Source: Bos javanicus (Eukaryota; Chordata; Mammalia; Artiodactyla; Bovidae). From it: DNA of 64,000 nt. Each line of letters begins with the position of its first letter. The first letter of the stretch is position 1. The position numbers and the translations under genes were made by a program. The DNA lies in NCBI RefSeq assembly GCF_032452875.1, contig NW_026893640.1, positions 738,343 through 802,342 of the forward strand, written 5' to 3'. Below are positions 10,856 to 24,222 of this stretch, in pieces. The notes beneath the pieces were generated by a model. That model had not been told where the DNA came from. It did not search any database and saw only the letters and a program-made list of their open reading frames with translations.

Positions 10856-11847
10856 CATGATCAGTGCATGCTCAGTCACGATATCAGTGCCTGCTCAGCC
10901 ACGTGATCACTGACGGCACAGTCACGTGATCAGCGCCTCTCAGTCACGTGATCACCGTATGATAAACACGTGATCAGTGAACGACCAGCCACGTGATCAC
11001 TGCATGCGCAGTCAGGTGGTCAGTTCCTGATCAGCCACCTGATCAGTGCGTGCACAGTCCCCTGATCAGCGCCTGTCAGTCACTGATCACTGCCTGATAA
11101 ACACGTGATCAGTGCCCGAACAGCCACGTCATCAGTGCATGCGCAGTCACGTGATCAGTGCATGATAGCCACGTGATCAGTGCGTGCACAGTCCCATGAT
11201 CAGCGCCTGTCAGTCACTGATCATTGCCTGATAAACACGTGATCAGTGCATGATGAGCCATGTGATCAGTGCCTGATCAGCCACGTCATCAGTGCATGCG
11301 CAGTCACGTCATCAGTGCATGATAGCCACGTGATCAGTGCATGCATGCAGTCACGTCACGATCAGTGGACAGTGCAGTGATCAGCGCCTGTCAGTCACTG
11401 ATCATTGCCTGATAAACACGTGATCAGTGCATGATGAGCCATGTGATCAGTGCCTGATCAGCCACGTCATCAGTGCATGCGCAGTCACGTCATCAGTGCA
11501 TGATAGCCACGTGATCAGTGCATGCTCAGTCACGTGATCTGGACTTGATCAGCCACGTGATCAGTGCCTGCAGAGTCACGTGATCAGGGCCTGCTGAGCT
11601 GCGTGATTCCTGCCGGCTCATCTGCATGACAATTGCCATCTGAGCTGCGTGATTCCTGTCGGCTCATCTGCTTGACAATTGCCAGCTGAGCTGCGTGATT
11701 CCTGCCTGGTCACGTGCTTGATTATTGCCAGTTGAGCAGCATGATTCGTCACTGCTGAGCTCCATGCTTATTGCCTGCTGATTGCGTGGTTCGTGTCTGC
11801 TCAGCTCTTTGAGTATTGCCTCCTGAGGTCCCTGTTCGGTCGCCACC
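10856..11847. repeat. 23-bp block, unit 8, +181 bp duplication
   Basis: 992 bp. The end of segment I is present twice: the stretch from about 11206 to 11338 recurs at about 11386-11520, linked by an irregular junction at 11341-11380 (ATGCATGCAGTCACGTCACG). Confidence 0.94.
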
Positions 11848-12447
11848 TGCCGGGGACCAGCCCCAACTGATCCAGGGTATTCGAAGGAGAGATGGCCTAG
11901 GCGACTATTTATATGCTAATCAGAGATGTCAAGAATAATAGTATGAGGAGAGCTCAGTAGGAAAATTCGGTGGAGAAAAGAGACTGAGTAGCTTGGTTTA
12001 CGCGGAAGACCAATCAAACTTCAAGACAAGAAGTTTGCACCACTTACGTAGGCCGCAGGCGCCCTCTCGAATAGCGAAAGGTGCCTCACCCTAGACACCT
12101 TCTCGAGTGGGTCTTAGCAGCCCAGGCATAATTAGTAAGCGTGGTGGGTTCCGCGCTCCAGATGGAGACTCAGCTGGAAGTTAAAGGGAAGAATGACAAG
12201 GAACTTTATGAATTGGAGCTGTAAGTTAACTCTTTGACAGAGAGAGCGAGATGGTGGTGGGGGACAGCCCCCAGTGAAATCAGAGGTGAGAGCACAAAGC
12301 AATACAGTAGGCAGACTCTGGTTTTTTTGGGGGGGATGCTCGAGAATATCCGGGTGGACTCCTGAGGCTCGATCCCGCATTTGCGTATGCCGAGCCTCCT
12401 TCCTCATGACCTTTGTCCAGAGTGGAATGCCTCCCCGGCTCCCGGCA
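11848..12447 (-). mobile_element. LTR-like segment, unit 9 (class S)
   Basis: 600 bp, T7G7-ATG as in unit 3. Confidence 0.8.
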
Positions 12448-13258
12448 CATGATCAGTGCATGCTCAGTCACGATATCAGTGCCTGCTCAGCCACGTGATC
12501 ACTGACGGCACAGTCACGTGATCAGCGCCTCTCAGTCACGTGATCACCGTATGATAAACACGTGATCAGTGAACGACCAGCCACGTGATCACTGCATGCG
12601 CAGTCAGGTGGTCAGTTCCTGATCAGCCACCTGATCAGTGCGTGCACAGTCCCCTGATCAGCGCCTGTCAGTCACTGATCACTGCCTGATAAACACGTGA
12701 TCAGTGCCCGAACAGCCACGTCATCAGTGCATGCGCAGTCACGTGATCAGTGCATGATAGCCACGTGATCAGTGCGTGCACAGTCCCATGATCAGCGCCT
12801 GTCAGTCACTGATCATTGCCTGATAAACACGTGATCAGTGCATGATGAGCCATGTGATCAGTGCCTGATCAGCCACGTCATCAGTGCATGCGCAGTCACG
12901 TCATCAGTGCATGATAGCCACGTGATCAGTGCATGCTCAGTCACGTGATCTGGACTTGATCAGCCACGTGATCAGTGCCTGCAGAGTCACGTGATCAGGG
13001 CCTGCTGAGCTGCGTGATTCCTGCCGGCTCATCTGCATGACAATTGCCATCTGAGCTGCGTGATTCCTGTCGGCTCATCTGCTTGACAATTGCCAGCTGA
13101 GCTGCGTGATTCCTGCCTGGTCACGTGCTTGATTATTGCCAGTTGAGCAGCATGATTCGTCACTGCTGAGCTCCATGCTTATTGCCTGCTGATTGCGTGG
13201 TTCGTGTCTGCTCAGCTCTTTGAGTATCGCCTCCTGAGGTCCCTGTTCGGTCGCCACC
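12448..13258. repeat. 23-bp block, unit 9
   Basis: 811 bp; first block from the left with the C form TATCGCC (C at 13228) before the next LTR. Confidence 0.95.
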
Positions 13259-13859
13259 TGCCGGGGACCAGCCCCAACTGATCCAGGGTATTCGAAGGAG
13301 AGATGGCCTAGGCGACTATTTATATGCTAATCAGAGATGTCAAGAATAATAGTATGAGGAGAGCTCAGTAGGAAAATTCGGTGGAGAAAAGAGACTGAGT
13401 AGCTTGGTTTACGCGGAAGACCAATCAAACTTCAAGACAAGAAGTTTGCACCACTTACGTAGGCCGCAGGCGCCCTCTCGAATAGCGAAAGGTGCCTCAC
13501 CCTAGACACCTTCTCGAGTGGGTCTTAGCAGCCCAGGCATAATTAGTAAGCGTGGTGGGTTCCGCGCTCCAGATGGAGACTCAGCTGGAAGTTAAAGGGA
13601 AGAATGACAAGGAACTTTATGAATTGGAGCTGTAAGTTAACTCTTTGACAGAGAGAGCGAGATGGTGGTGGGGGACAGCCCCCAGTGAAATCAGAGGTGA
13701 GAGCACAAAGCAATACAGTAGGCAGACTCTGGTTTTTTTGGGGGGAGATGCTCGAGAATATCCGGGTGGACTCCTGAGGCTCGATCCCGCATTTGCGTAT
13801 GCCGAGCCTCCTTCCTCATGACCTTTGTCCAGAGTGGAATGCCTCCCCGGCTCCCGGCA
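13259..13859 (-). mobile_element. LTR-like segment, unit 10 (class S)
   Basis: 601 bp, T7G6. Confidence 0.8.
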
Positions 13860-14670
13860 CATGATCAGTGCATGCTCAGTCACGATATCAGTGCCTGCTC
13901 AGCCACGTGATCACTGACGGCACAGTCACGTGATCAGCGCCTCTCAGTCACGTGATCACCGTATGATAAACACGTGATCAGTGAACGACCAGCCACGTGA
14001 TCACTGCATGCGCAGTCAGGTGGTCAGTTCCTGATCAGCCACCTGATCAGTGCGTGCACAGTCCCCTGATCAGCGCCTGTCAGTCACTGATCACTGCCTG
14101 ATAAACACGTGATCAGTGCCCGAACAGCCACGTCATCAGTGCATGCGCAGTCACGTGATCAGTGCATGATAGCCACGTGATCAGTGCGTGCACAGTCCCA
14201 TGATCAGCGCCTGTCAGTCACTGATCATTGCCTGATAAACACGTGATCAGTGCATGATGAGCCATGTGATCAGTGCCTGATCAGCCACGTCATCAGTGCA
14301 TGCGCAGTCACGTCATCAGTGCATGATAGCCACGTGATCAGTGCATGCTCAGTCACGTGATCTGGACTTGATCAGCCACGTGATCAGTGCCTGCAGAGTC
14401 ACGTGATCAGGGCCTGCTGAGCTGCGTGATTCCTGCCGGCTCATCTGCATGACAATTGCCATCTGAGCTGCGTGATTCCTGTCGGCTCATCTGCTTGACA
14501 ATTGCCAGCTGAGCTGCGTGATTCCTGCCTGGTCACGTGCTTGATTATTGCCAGTTGAGCAGCATGATTCGTCACTGCTGAGCTCCATGCTTATTGCCTG
14601 CTGATTGCGTGGTTCGTGTCTGCTCAGCTCTTTGAGTATTGCCTCCTGAGGTCCCTGTTCGGTCGCCACC
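13860..14670. repeat. 23-bp block, unit 10
   Basis: 811 bp, T form TATTGCC. Confidence 0.95.
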
Positions 14671-15271
14671 TGCCGGGGACCAGCCCCAACTGATCCAGGG
14701 TATTCGAAGGAGAGATGGCCTAGGCGACTATTTATATGCTAATCAGAGATGTCAAGAATAATAGTATGAGGAGAGCTCAGTAGGAAAATTCGGTGGAGAA
14801 AAGAGACTGAGTAGCTTGGTTTACGCGGAAGACCAATCAAACTTCAAGACAAGAAGTTTGCACCACTTACGTAGGCCGCAGGCGCCCTCTCGAATAGCGA
14901 AAGGTGCCTCACCCTAGACACCTTCTCGAGTGGGTCTTAGCAGCCCAGGCATAATTAGTAAGCGTGGTGGGTTCCGCGCTCCAGATGGAGACTCAGCTGG
15001 AAGTTAAAGGGAAGAATGACAAGGAACTTTATGAATTGGAGCTGTAAGTTAACTCTTTGACAGAGAGAGCGAGATGGTGGTGGGGGACAGCCCCCAGTGA
15101 AATCAGAGGTGAGAGCACAAAGCAATACAGTAGGCAGACTCTGGTTTTTTTGGGGGGAGATGCTCGAGAATATCCGGGTGGACTCCTGAGGCTCGATCCC
15201 GCATTTGCGTATGCCGAGCCTCCTTCCTCATGACCTTTGTCCAGAGTGGAATGCCTCCCCGGCTCCCGGCA
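14671..15271 (-). mobile_element. LTR-like segment, unit 11 (class S)
   Basis: 601 bp, T7G6. Confidence 0.8.
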
Positions 15272-16082
15272 CATGATCAGTGCATGCTCAGTCACGATAT
15301 CAGTGCCTGCTCAGCCACGTGATCACTGACGGCACAGTCACGTGATCAGCGCCTCTCAGTCACGTGATCACCGTATGATAAACACGTGATCAGTGAACGA
15401 CCAGCCACGTGATCACTGCATGCGCAGTCAGGTGGTCAGTTCCTGATCAGCCACCTGATCAGTGCGTGCACAGTCCCCTGATCAGCGCCTGTCAGTCACT
15501 GATCACTGCCTGATAAACACGTGATCAGTGCCCGAACAGCCACGTCATCAGTGCATGCGCAGTCACGTGATCAGTGCATGATAGCCACGTGATCAGTGCG
15601 TGCACAGTCCCATGATCAGCGCCTGTCAGTCACTGATCATTGCCTGATAAACACGTGATCAGTGCATGATGAGCCATGTGATCAGTGCCTGATCAGCCAC
15701 GTCATCAGTGCATGCGCAGTCACGTCATCAGTGCATGATAGCCACGTGATCAGTGCATGCTCAGTCACGTGATCTGGACTTGATCAGCCACGTGATCAGT
15801 GCCTGCAGAGTCACGTGATCAGGGCCTGCTGAGCTGCGTGATTCCTGCCGGCTCATCTGCATGACAATTGCCATCTGAGCTGCGTGATTCCTGTCGGCTC
15901 ATCTGCTTGACAATTGCCAGCTGAGCTGCGTGATTCCTGCCTGGTCACGTGCTTGATTATTGCCAGTTGAGCAGCATGATTCGTCACTGCTGAGCTCCAT
16001 GCTTATTGCCTGCTGATTGCGTGGTTCGTGTCTGCTCAGCTCTTTGAGTATCGCCTCCTGAGGTCCCTGTTCGGTCGCCACC
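15272..16082. repeat. 23-bp block, unit 11
   Basis: 811 bp, C form TATCGCC near 16051. Confidence 0.95.
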
Positions 16083-16683
16083 TGCCGGGGACCAGCCCCA
16101 ACTGATCCAGGGTATTCGAAGGAGAGATGGCCTAGGCGACTATTTATATGCTAATCAGAGATGTCAAGAATAATAGTATGAGGAGAGCTCAGTAGGAAAA
16201 TTCGGTGGAGAAAAGAGACTGAGTAGCTTGGTTTACGCGGAAGACCAATCAAACTTCAAGACAAGAAGTTTGCACCACTTACGTAGGCCGCAGGCGCCCT
16301 CTCGAATAGCGAAAGGTGCCTCACCCTAGACACCTTCTCGAGTGGGTCTTAGCAGCCCAGGCATAATTAGTAAGCGTGGTGGGTTCCGCGCTCCAGATGG
16401 AGACTCAGCTGGAAGTTAAAGGGAAGAATGACAAGGAACTTTATGAATTGGAGCTGTAAGTTAACTCTTTGACAGAGAGAGCGAGATGGTGGTGGGGGAC
16501 AGCCCCCAGTGAAATCAGAGGTGAGAGCACAAAGCAATACAGTAGGCAGACTCTGGTTTTTTTGGGGGGAGATGCTCGAGAATATCCGGGTGGACTCCTG
16601 AGGCTCGATCCCGCATTTGCGTATGCCGAGCCTCCTTCCTCATGACCTTTGTCCAGAGTGGAATGCCTCCCCGGCTCCCGGCA
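16083..16683 (-). mobile_element. LTR-like segment, unit 12 (class S)
   Basis: 601 bp, T7G6. Confidence 0.8.
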
Positions 16684-17374
16684 CATGATCAGTGCATGCT
16701 CAGTCACGATATCAGTGCCTGCTCAGCCACGTGATCACTGACGGCACAGTCACGTGATCAGCGCCTCTCAGTCACGTGATCACCGTATGATAAACACGTG
16801 ATCAGTGAACGACCAGCCACGTGATCACTGCATGCGCAGTCAGGTGGTCAGTTCCTGATCAGCCACCTGATCAGTGCGTGCACAGTCCCCTGATCAGCGC
16901 CTGTCAGTCACTGATCACTGCCTGATCAATCAGTGCCCGACAGTGTGCATCAGTCACGCAGTGCATGATAGCACGTGATCAGTGCACAGTCCCATCAGTG
17001 TCATGCGCAGTCACGTCATCAGTGCATGATCAGCCACGTGATCAGTGCATGCTCAGTCACGTGATCTGGACTTGATCAGCCACGTGATCAGTGCCTGCAG
17101 AGTCACGTGATCAGGGCCTGCTGAGCTGCGTGATTCCTGCCGGCTCATCTGCATGACAATTGCCATCTGAGCTGCGTGATTCCTGTCGGCTCATCTGCTT
17201 GACAATTGCCAGCTGAGCTGCGTGATTCCTGCCTGGTCACGTGCTTGATTATTGCCAGTTGAGCAGCATGATTCGTCACTGCTGAGCTCCATGCTTATTG
17301 CCTGCTGATTGCGTGGTTCGTGTCTGCTCAGCTCTTTGAGTATTGCCTCCTGAGGTCCCTGTTCGGTCGCCACC
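16684..17374. repeat. 23-bp block, unit 12, 120-bp contraction
   Basis: 691 bp. The loss lies within segment I at about 16924-17030, where fragments of several monomers are stitched together (CCTGATCAATCAGTGCCCG, CAGTGTGCATCAGTC). Confidence 0.94.
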
Positions 17375-17975
17375 TGCCGGGGACCAGCCCCAACTGATCC
17401 AGGGTATTCGAAGGAGAGATGGCCTAGGCGACTATTTATATGCTAATCAGAGATGTCAAGAATAATAGTATGAGGAGAGCTCAGTAGGAAAATTCGGTGG
17501 AGAAAAGAGACTGAGTAGCTTGGTTTACGCGGAAGACCAATCAAACTTCAAGACAAGAAGTTTGCACCACTTACGTAGGCCGCAGGCGCCCTCTCGAATA
17601 GCGAAAGGTGCCTCACCCTAGACACCTTCTCGAGTGGGTCTTAGCAGCCCAGGCATAATTAGTAAGCGTGGTGGGTTCCGCGCTCCAGATGGAGACTCAG
17701 CTGGAAGTTAAAGGGAAGAATGACAAGGAACTTTATGAATTGGAGCTGTAAGTTAACTCTTTGACAGAGAGAGCGAGATGGTGGTGGGGGACAGCCCCCA
17801 GTGAAATCAGAGGTGAGAGCACAAAGCAATACAGTAGGCAGACTCTGGTTTTTTTGGGGGGAGATGCTCGAGAATATCCGGGTGGACTCCTGAGGCTCGA
17901 TCCCGCATTTGCGTATGCCGAGCCTCCTTCCTCATGACCTTTGTCCAGAGTGGAATGCCTCCCCGGCTCCCGGCA
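17375..17975 (-). mobile_element. LTR-like segment, unit 13 (class S)
   Basis: 601 bp, T7G6. Confidence 0.8.
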
Positions 17976-18786
17976 CATGATCAGTGCATGCTCAGTCACG
18001 ATATCAGTGCCTGCTCAGCCACGTGATCACTGACGGCACAGTCACGTGATCAGCGCCTCTCAGTCACGTGATCACCGTATGATAAACACGTGATCAGTGA
18101 ACGACCAGCCACGTGATCACTGCATGCGCAGTCAGGTGGTCAGTTCCTGATCAGCCACCTGATCAGTGCGTGCACAGTCCCCTGATCAGCGCCTGTCAGT
18201 CACTGATCACTGCCTGATAAACACGTGATCAGTGCCCGAACAGCCACGTCATCAGTGCATGCGCAGTCACGTGATCAGTGCATGATAGCCACGTGATCAG
18301 TGCGTGCACAGTCCCATGATCAGCGCCTGTCAGTCACTGATCATTGCCTGATAAACACGTGATCAGTGCATGATGAGCCATGTGATCAGTGCCTGATCAG
18401 CCACGTCATCAGTGCATGCGCAGTCACGTCATCAGTGCATGATAGCCACGTGATCAGTGCATGCTCAGTCACGTGATCTGGACTTGATCAGCCACGTGAT
18501 CAGTGCCTGCAGAGTCACGTGATCAGGGCCTGCTGAGCTGCGTGATTCCTGCCGGCTCATCTGCATGACAATTGCCATCTGAGCTGCGTGATTCCTGTCG
18601 GCTCATCTGCTTGACAATTGCCAGCTGAGCTGCGTGATTCCTGCCTGGTCACGTGCTTGATTATTGCCAGTTGAGCAGCATGATTCGTCACTGCTGAGCT
18701 CCATGCTTATTGCCTGCTGATTGCGTGGTTCGTGTCTGCTCAGCTCTTTGAGTATTGCCTCCTGAGGTCCCTGTTCGGTCGCCACC
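17976..18786. repeat. 23-bp block, unit 13
   Basis: 811 bp, T form. Confidence 0.95.
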
Positions 18787-19387
18787 TGCCGGGGACCAGC
18801 CCCAACTGATCCAGGGTATTCGAAGGAGAGATGGCCTAGGCGACTATTTATATGCTAATCAGAGATGTCAAGAATAATAGTATGAGGAGAGCTCAGTAGG
18901 AAAATTCGGTGGAGAAAAGAGACTGAGTAGCTTGGTTTACGCGGAAGACCAATCAAACTTCAAGACAAGAAGTTTGCACCACTTACGTAGGCCGCAGGCG
19001 CCCTCTCGAATAGCGAAAGGTGCCTCACCCTAGACACCTTCTCGAGTGGGTCTTAGCAGCCCAGGCATAATTAGTAAGCGTGGTGGGTTCCGCGCTCCAG
19101 ATGGAGACTCAGCTGGAAGTTAAAGGGAAGAATGACAAGGAACTTTATGAATTGGAGCTGTAAGTTAACTCTTTGACAGAGAGAGCGAGATGGTGGTGGG
19201 GGACAGCCCCCAGTGAAATCAGAGGTGAGAGCACAAAGCAATACAGTAGGCAGACTCTGGTTTTTTTGGGGGGAGATGCTCGAGAATATCCGGGTGGACT
19301 CCTGAGGCTCGATCCCGCATTTGCGTATGCCGAGCCTCCTTCCTCATGACCTTTGTCCAGAGTGGAATGCCTCCCCGGCTCCCGGCA
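18787..19387 (-). mobile_element. LTR-like segment, unit 14 (class S)
   Basis: 601 bp, T7G6. Confidence 0.8.
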
Positions 19388-20198
19388 CATGATCAGTGCA
19401 TGCTCAGTCACGATATCAGTGCCTGCTCAGCCACGTGATCACTGACGGCACAGTCACGTGATCAGCGCCTCTCAGTCACGTGATCACCGTATGATAAACA
19501 CGTGATCAGTGAACGACCAGCCACGTGATCACTGCATGCGCAGTCAGGTGGTCAGTTCCTGATCAGCCACCTGATCAGTGCGTGCACAGTCCCCTGATCA
19601 GCGCCTGTCAGTCACTGATCACTGCCTGATAAACACGTGATCAGTGCCCGAACAGCCACGTCATCAGTGCATGCGCAGTCACGTGATCAGTGCATGATAG
19701 CCACGTGATCAGTGCGTGCACAGTCCCATGATCAGCGCCTGTCAGTCACTGATCATTGCCTGATAAACACGTGATCAGTGCATGATGAGCCATGTGATCA
19801 GTGCCTGATCAGCCACGTCATCAGTGCATGCGCAGTCACGTCATCAGTGCATGATAGCCACGTGATCAGTGCATGCTCAGTCACGTGATCTGGACTTGAT
19901 CAGCCACGTGATCAGTGCCTGCAGAGTCACGTGATCAGGGCCTGCTGAGCTGCGTGATTCCTGCCGGCTCATCTGCATGACAATTGCCATCTGAGCTGCG
20001 TGATTCCTGTCGGCTCATCTGCTTGACAATTGCCAGCTGAGCTGCGTGATTCCTGCCTGGTCACGTGCTTGATTATTGCCAGTTGAGCAGCATGATTCGT
20101 CACTGCTGAGCTCCATGCTTATTGCCTGCTGATTGCGTGGTTCGTGTCTGCTCAGCTCTTTGAGTATCGCCTCCTGAGGTCCCTGTTCGGTCGCCACC
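19388..20198. repeat. 23-bp block, unit 14
   Basis: 811 bp, C form near 20168. Confidence 0.95.
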
Positions 20199-20799
20199 TG
20201 CCGGGGACCAGCCCCAACTGATCCAGGGTATTCGAAGGAGAGATGGCCTAGGCGACTATTTATATGCTAATCAGAGATGTCAAGAATAATAGTATGAGGA
20301 GAGCTCAGTAGGAAAATTCGGTGGAGAAAAGAGACTGAGTAGCTTGGTTTACGCGGAAGACCAATCAAACTTCAAGACAAGAAGTTTGCACCACTTACGT
20401 AGGCCGCAGGCGCCCTCTCGAATAGCGAAAGGTGCCTCACCCTAGACACCTTCTCGAGTGGGTCTTAGCAGCCCAGGCATAATTAGTAAGCGTGGTGGGT
20501 TCCGCGCTCCAGATGGAGACTCAGCTGGAAGTTAAAGGGAAGAATGACAAGGAACTTTATGAATTGGAGCTGTAAGTTAACTCTTTGACAGAGAGAGCGA
20601 GATGGTGGTGGGGGACAGCCCCCAGTGAAATCAGAGGTGAGAGCACAAAGCAATACAGTAGGCAGACTCTGGTTTTTTTGGGGGGAGATGCTCGAGAATA
20701 TCCGGGTGGACTCCTGAGGCTCGATCCCGCATTTGCGTATGCCGAGCCTCCTTCCTCATGACCTTTGTCCAGAGTGGAATGCCTCCCCGGCTCCCGGCA
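20199..20799 (-). mobile_element. LTR-like segment, unit 15 (class S)
   Basis: 601 bp, T7G6. Confidence 0.8.
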
Positions 20800-21610
20800 C
20801 ATGATCAGTGCATGCTCAGTCACGATATCAGTGCCTGCTCAGCCACGTGATCACTGACGGCACAGTCACGTGATCAGCGCCTCTCAGTCACGTGATCACC
20901 GTATGATAAACACGTGATCAGTGAACGACCAGCCACGTGATCACTGCATGCGCAGTCAGGTGGTCAGTTCCTGATCAGCCACCTGATCAGTGCGTGCACA
21001 GTCCCCTGATCAGCGCCTGTCAGTCACTGATCACTGCCTGATAAACACGTGATCAGTGCCCGAACAGCCACGTCATCAGTGCATGCGCAGTCACGTGATC
21101 AGTGCATGATAGCCACGTGATCAGTGCGTGCACAGTCCCATGATCAGCGCCTGTCAGTCACTGATCATTGCCTGATAAACACGTGATCAGTGCATGATGA
21201 GCCATGTGATCAGTGCCTGATCAGCCACGTCATCAGTGCATGCGCAGTCACGTCATCAGTGCATGATAGCCACGTGATCAGTGCATGCTCAGTCACGTGA
21301 TCTGGACTTGATCAGCCACGTGATCAGTGCCTGCAGAGTCACGTGATCAGGGCCTGCTGAGCTGCGTGATTCCTGCCGGCTCATCTGCATGACAATTGCC
21401 ATCTGAGCTGCGTGATTCCTGTCGGCTCATCTGCTTGACAATTGCCAGCTGAGCTGCGTGATTCCTGCCTGGTCACGTGCTTGATTATTGCCAGTTGAGC
21501 AGCATGATTCGTCACTGCTGAGCTCCATGCTTATTGCCTGCTGATTGCGTGGTTCGTGTCTGCTCAGCTCTTTGAGTATTGCCTCCTGAGGTCCCTGTTC
21601 GGTCGCCACC
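20800..21610. repeat. 23-bp block, unit 15
   Basis: 811 bp; last block with the T form TATTGCC; all later blocks have C at this CpG. Confidence 0.95.
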
Positions 21611-22211
21611 TGCCGGGGACCAGCCCCAACTGATCCAGGGTATTCGAAGGAGAGATGGCCTAGGCGACTATTTATATGCTAATCAGAGATGTCAAGAATA
21701 ATAGTATGAGGAGAGCTCAGTAGGAAAATTCGGTGGAGAAAAGAGACTGAGTAGCTTGGTTTACGCGGAAGACCAATCAAACTTCAAGACAAGAAGTTTG
21801 CACCACTTACGTAGGCCGCAGGCGCCCTCTCGAATAGCGAAAGGTGCCTCACCCTAGACACCTTCTCGAGTGGGTCTTAGCAGCCCAGGCATAATTAGTA
21901 AGCGTGGTGGGTTCCGCGCTCCAGATGGAGACTCAGCTGGAAGTTAAAGGGAAGAATGACAAGGAACTTTATGAATTGGAGCTGTAAGTTAACTCTTTGA
22001 CAGAGAGAGCGAGATGGTGGTGGGGGACAGCCCCCAGTGAAATCAGAGGTGAGAGCACAAAGCAATACAGTAGGCAGACTCTGGTTTTTTTGGGGGGAGA
22101 TGCTCGAGAATATCCGGGTGGACTCCTGAGGCTCGATCCCGCATTTGCGTATGCCGAGCCTCCTTCCTCATGACCTTTGTCCAGAGTGGAATGCCTCCCC
22201 GGCTCCCGGCA
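21611..22211 (-). mobile_element. LTR-like segment, unit 16 (class S)
   Basis: 601 bp, T7G6. Confidence 0.8.
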
Positions 22212-22836
22212 CATGATCAGTGCATGCTCAGTCACGATATCAGTGCCTGCTCAGCCACGTGATCACTGACGGCACAGTCACGTGATCAGCGCCTCTCAGT
22301 CACGTGATCACCGTATGATAAACACGTGATCAGTGAACGACCAGCCACGTGATCACTGCATGCGCAGTCAGGTGGTCAGTTCCTGATCAGCCACCTGATC
22401 AGTGCGTGCACAGTCCCCTGATCAGCGCCTGTCAGTCACTGATCACTGCCTGATAAACACGTGATCAGTGCCCTGTGCATCAGTCCGTGATCAGTCATCA
22501 GTGCATGCGTGCACAGTCACAGTGTCATCAGTGCATGATAGCCACGTGATCAGTGCATGCTCAGTCACGTGATCTGGACTTGATCAGCCACGTGATCAGT
22601 GCCTGCAGAGTCACGTGATCAGGGCCTGCTGAGCTGCGTGATTCCTGCCGGCTCATCTGCATGACAATTGCCAGCTGAGCTGCGTGATTCCTGCCTGGTC
22701 ACGTGCTTGATTATTGCCAGTTGAGCAGCATGATTCGTCACTGCTGAGCTCCATGCTTATTGCCTGCTGATTGCGTGGTTCGTGTCTGCTCAGCTCTTTG
22801 AGTATCGCCTCCTGAGGTCCCTGTTCGGTCGCCACC
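22212..22836. repeat. 23-bp block, unit 16, shortest in the array
   Basis: 625 bp, two losses. Segment I lost about 140 bp around a scrambled patch at 22470-22530 (CAGTGCCCTGTGCATCAGTC). Segment II lost exactly two monomers (46 bp) near 22672, where CATGACAATTGCCAGC joins a first- and a later monomer. Confidence 0.94.
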
Positions 22837-23437
22837 TGCCGGGGACCAGCCCCAACTGATCCAGGGTATTCGAAGGAGAGATGGCCTAGGCGACTATTTA
22901 TATGCTAATCAGAGATGTCAAGAATAATAGTATGAGGAGAGCTCAGTAGGAAAATTCGGTGGAGAAAAGAGACTGAGTAGCTTGGTTTACGCGGAAGACC
23001 AATCAAACTTCAAGACAAGAAGTTTGCACCACTTACGTAGGCCGCAGGCGCCCTCTCGAATAGCGAAAGGTGCCTCACCCTAGACACCTTCTCGAGTGGG
23101 TCTTAGCAGCCCAGGCATAATTAGTAAGCGTGGTGGGTTCCGCGCTCCAGATGGAGACTCAGCTGGAAGTTAAAGGGAAGAATGACAAGGAACTTTATGA
23201 ATTGGAGCTGTAAGTTAACTCTTTGACAGAGAGAGCGAGATGGTGGTGGGGGACAGCCCCCAGTGAAATCAGAGGTGAGAGCACAAAGCAATACAGTAGG
23301 CAGACTCTGGTTTTTTTGGGGGGAGATGCTCGAGAATATCCGGGTGGACTCCTGAGGCTCGATCCCGCATTTGCGTATGCCGAGCCTCCTTCCTCATGAC
23401 CTTTGTCCAGAGTGGAATGCCTCCCCGGCTCCCGGCA
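22837..23437 (-). mobile_element. LTR-like segment, unit 17 (class S)
   Basis: 601 bp, T7G6. Confidence 0.8.
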
Positions 23438-24222
23438 CATGATCAGTGCATGCTCAGTCACGATATCAGTGCCTGCTCAGCCACGTGATCACTGACGGCA
23501 CAGTCACGTGATCAGCGCCTCTCAGTCACGTGATCACCGTATGATAAACACGTGATCAGTGAACGACCAGCCACGTGATCACTGCATGCGCAGTCAGGTG
23601 GTCAGTTCCTGATCAGCCACCTGATCAGTGCGTGCACAGTCCCCTGATCAGCGCCTGTCAGTCACTGATCACTGCCTGATAAACACGTGATCAGTGCCCG
23701 AACAGCCACGTCATCAGTGCATGCGCAGTCACGTGATCAGTGCATGATAGCCACGTGATCAGTGCGTGCACAGTCCCATGATCAGCGCCTGTCAGTCACT
23801 GATCATTGCCTGATAAACACGTGATCAGTGCATGATGAGCCATGTGATCAGTGCCTGATCAGCCACGTCATCAGTGCATGCGCAGTCACGTCATCAGTGC
23901 ATGATAGCCACGTGATCAGTGCATGCTCAGTCACGTGATCTGGACTTGATCAGCCACGTGATCAGTGCCTGCAGAGTCACGTGATCAGGGCCTGCTGAGC
24001 TGCGTGATTCCTGCCGGCTCATCTGCTTGACAATTGCCTCATCTGCTTGACAATTGCCAGCTGAGCTGCGTGATTCCTGCCTGGTCACGTGCTTGATTAT
24101 TGCCAGTTGAGCAGCATGATTCGTCACTGCTGAGCTCCATGCTTATTGCCTGCTGATTGCGTGGTTCGTGTCTGCTCAGCTCTTTGAGTATCGCCTCCTG
24201 AGGTCCCTGTTCGGTCGCCACC
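23438..24222. repeat. 23-bp block, unit 17, 26-bp contraction in segment II
   Basis: 785 bp. At 24018-24058 the motif TCATCTGCTTGACAATTGCC occurs twice with almost no spacer, unlike the normal alternation, so this is an out-of-register deletion rather than a 46-bp step. Confidence 0.94.
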
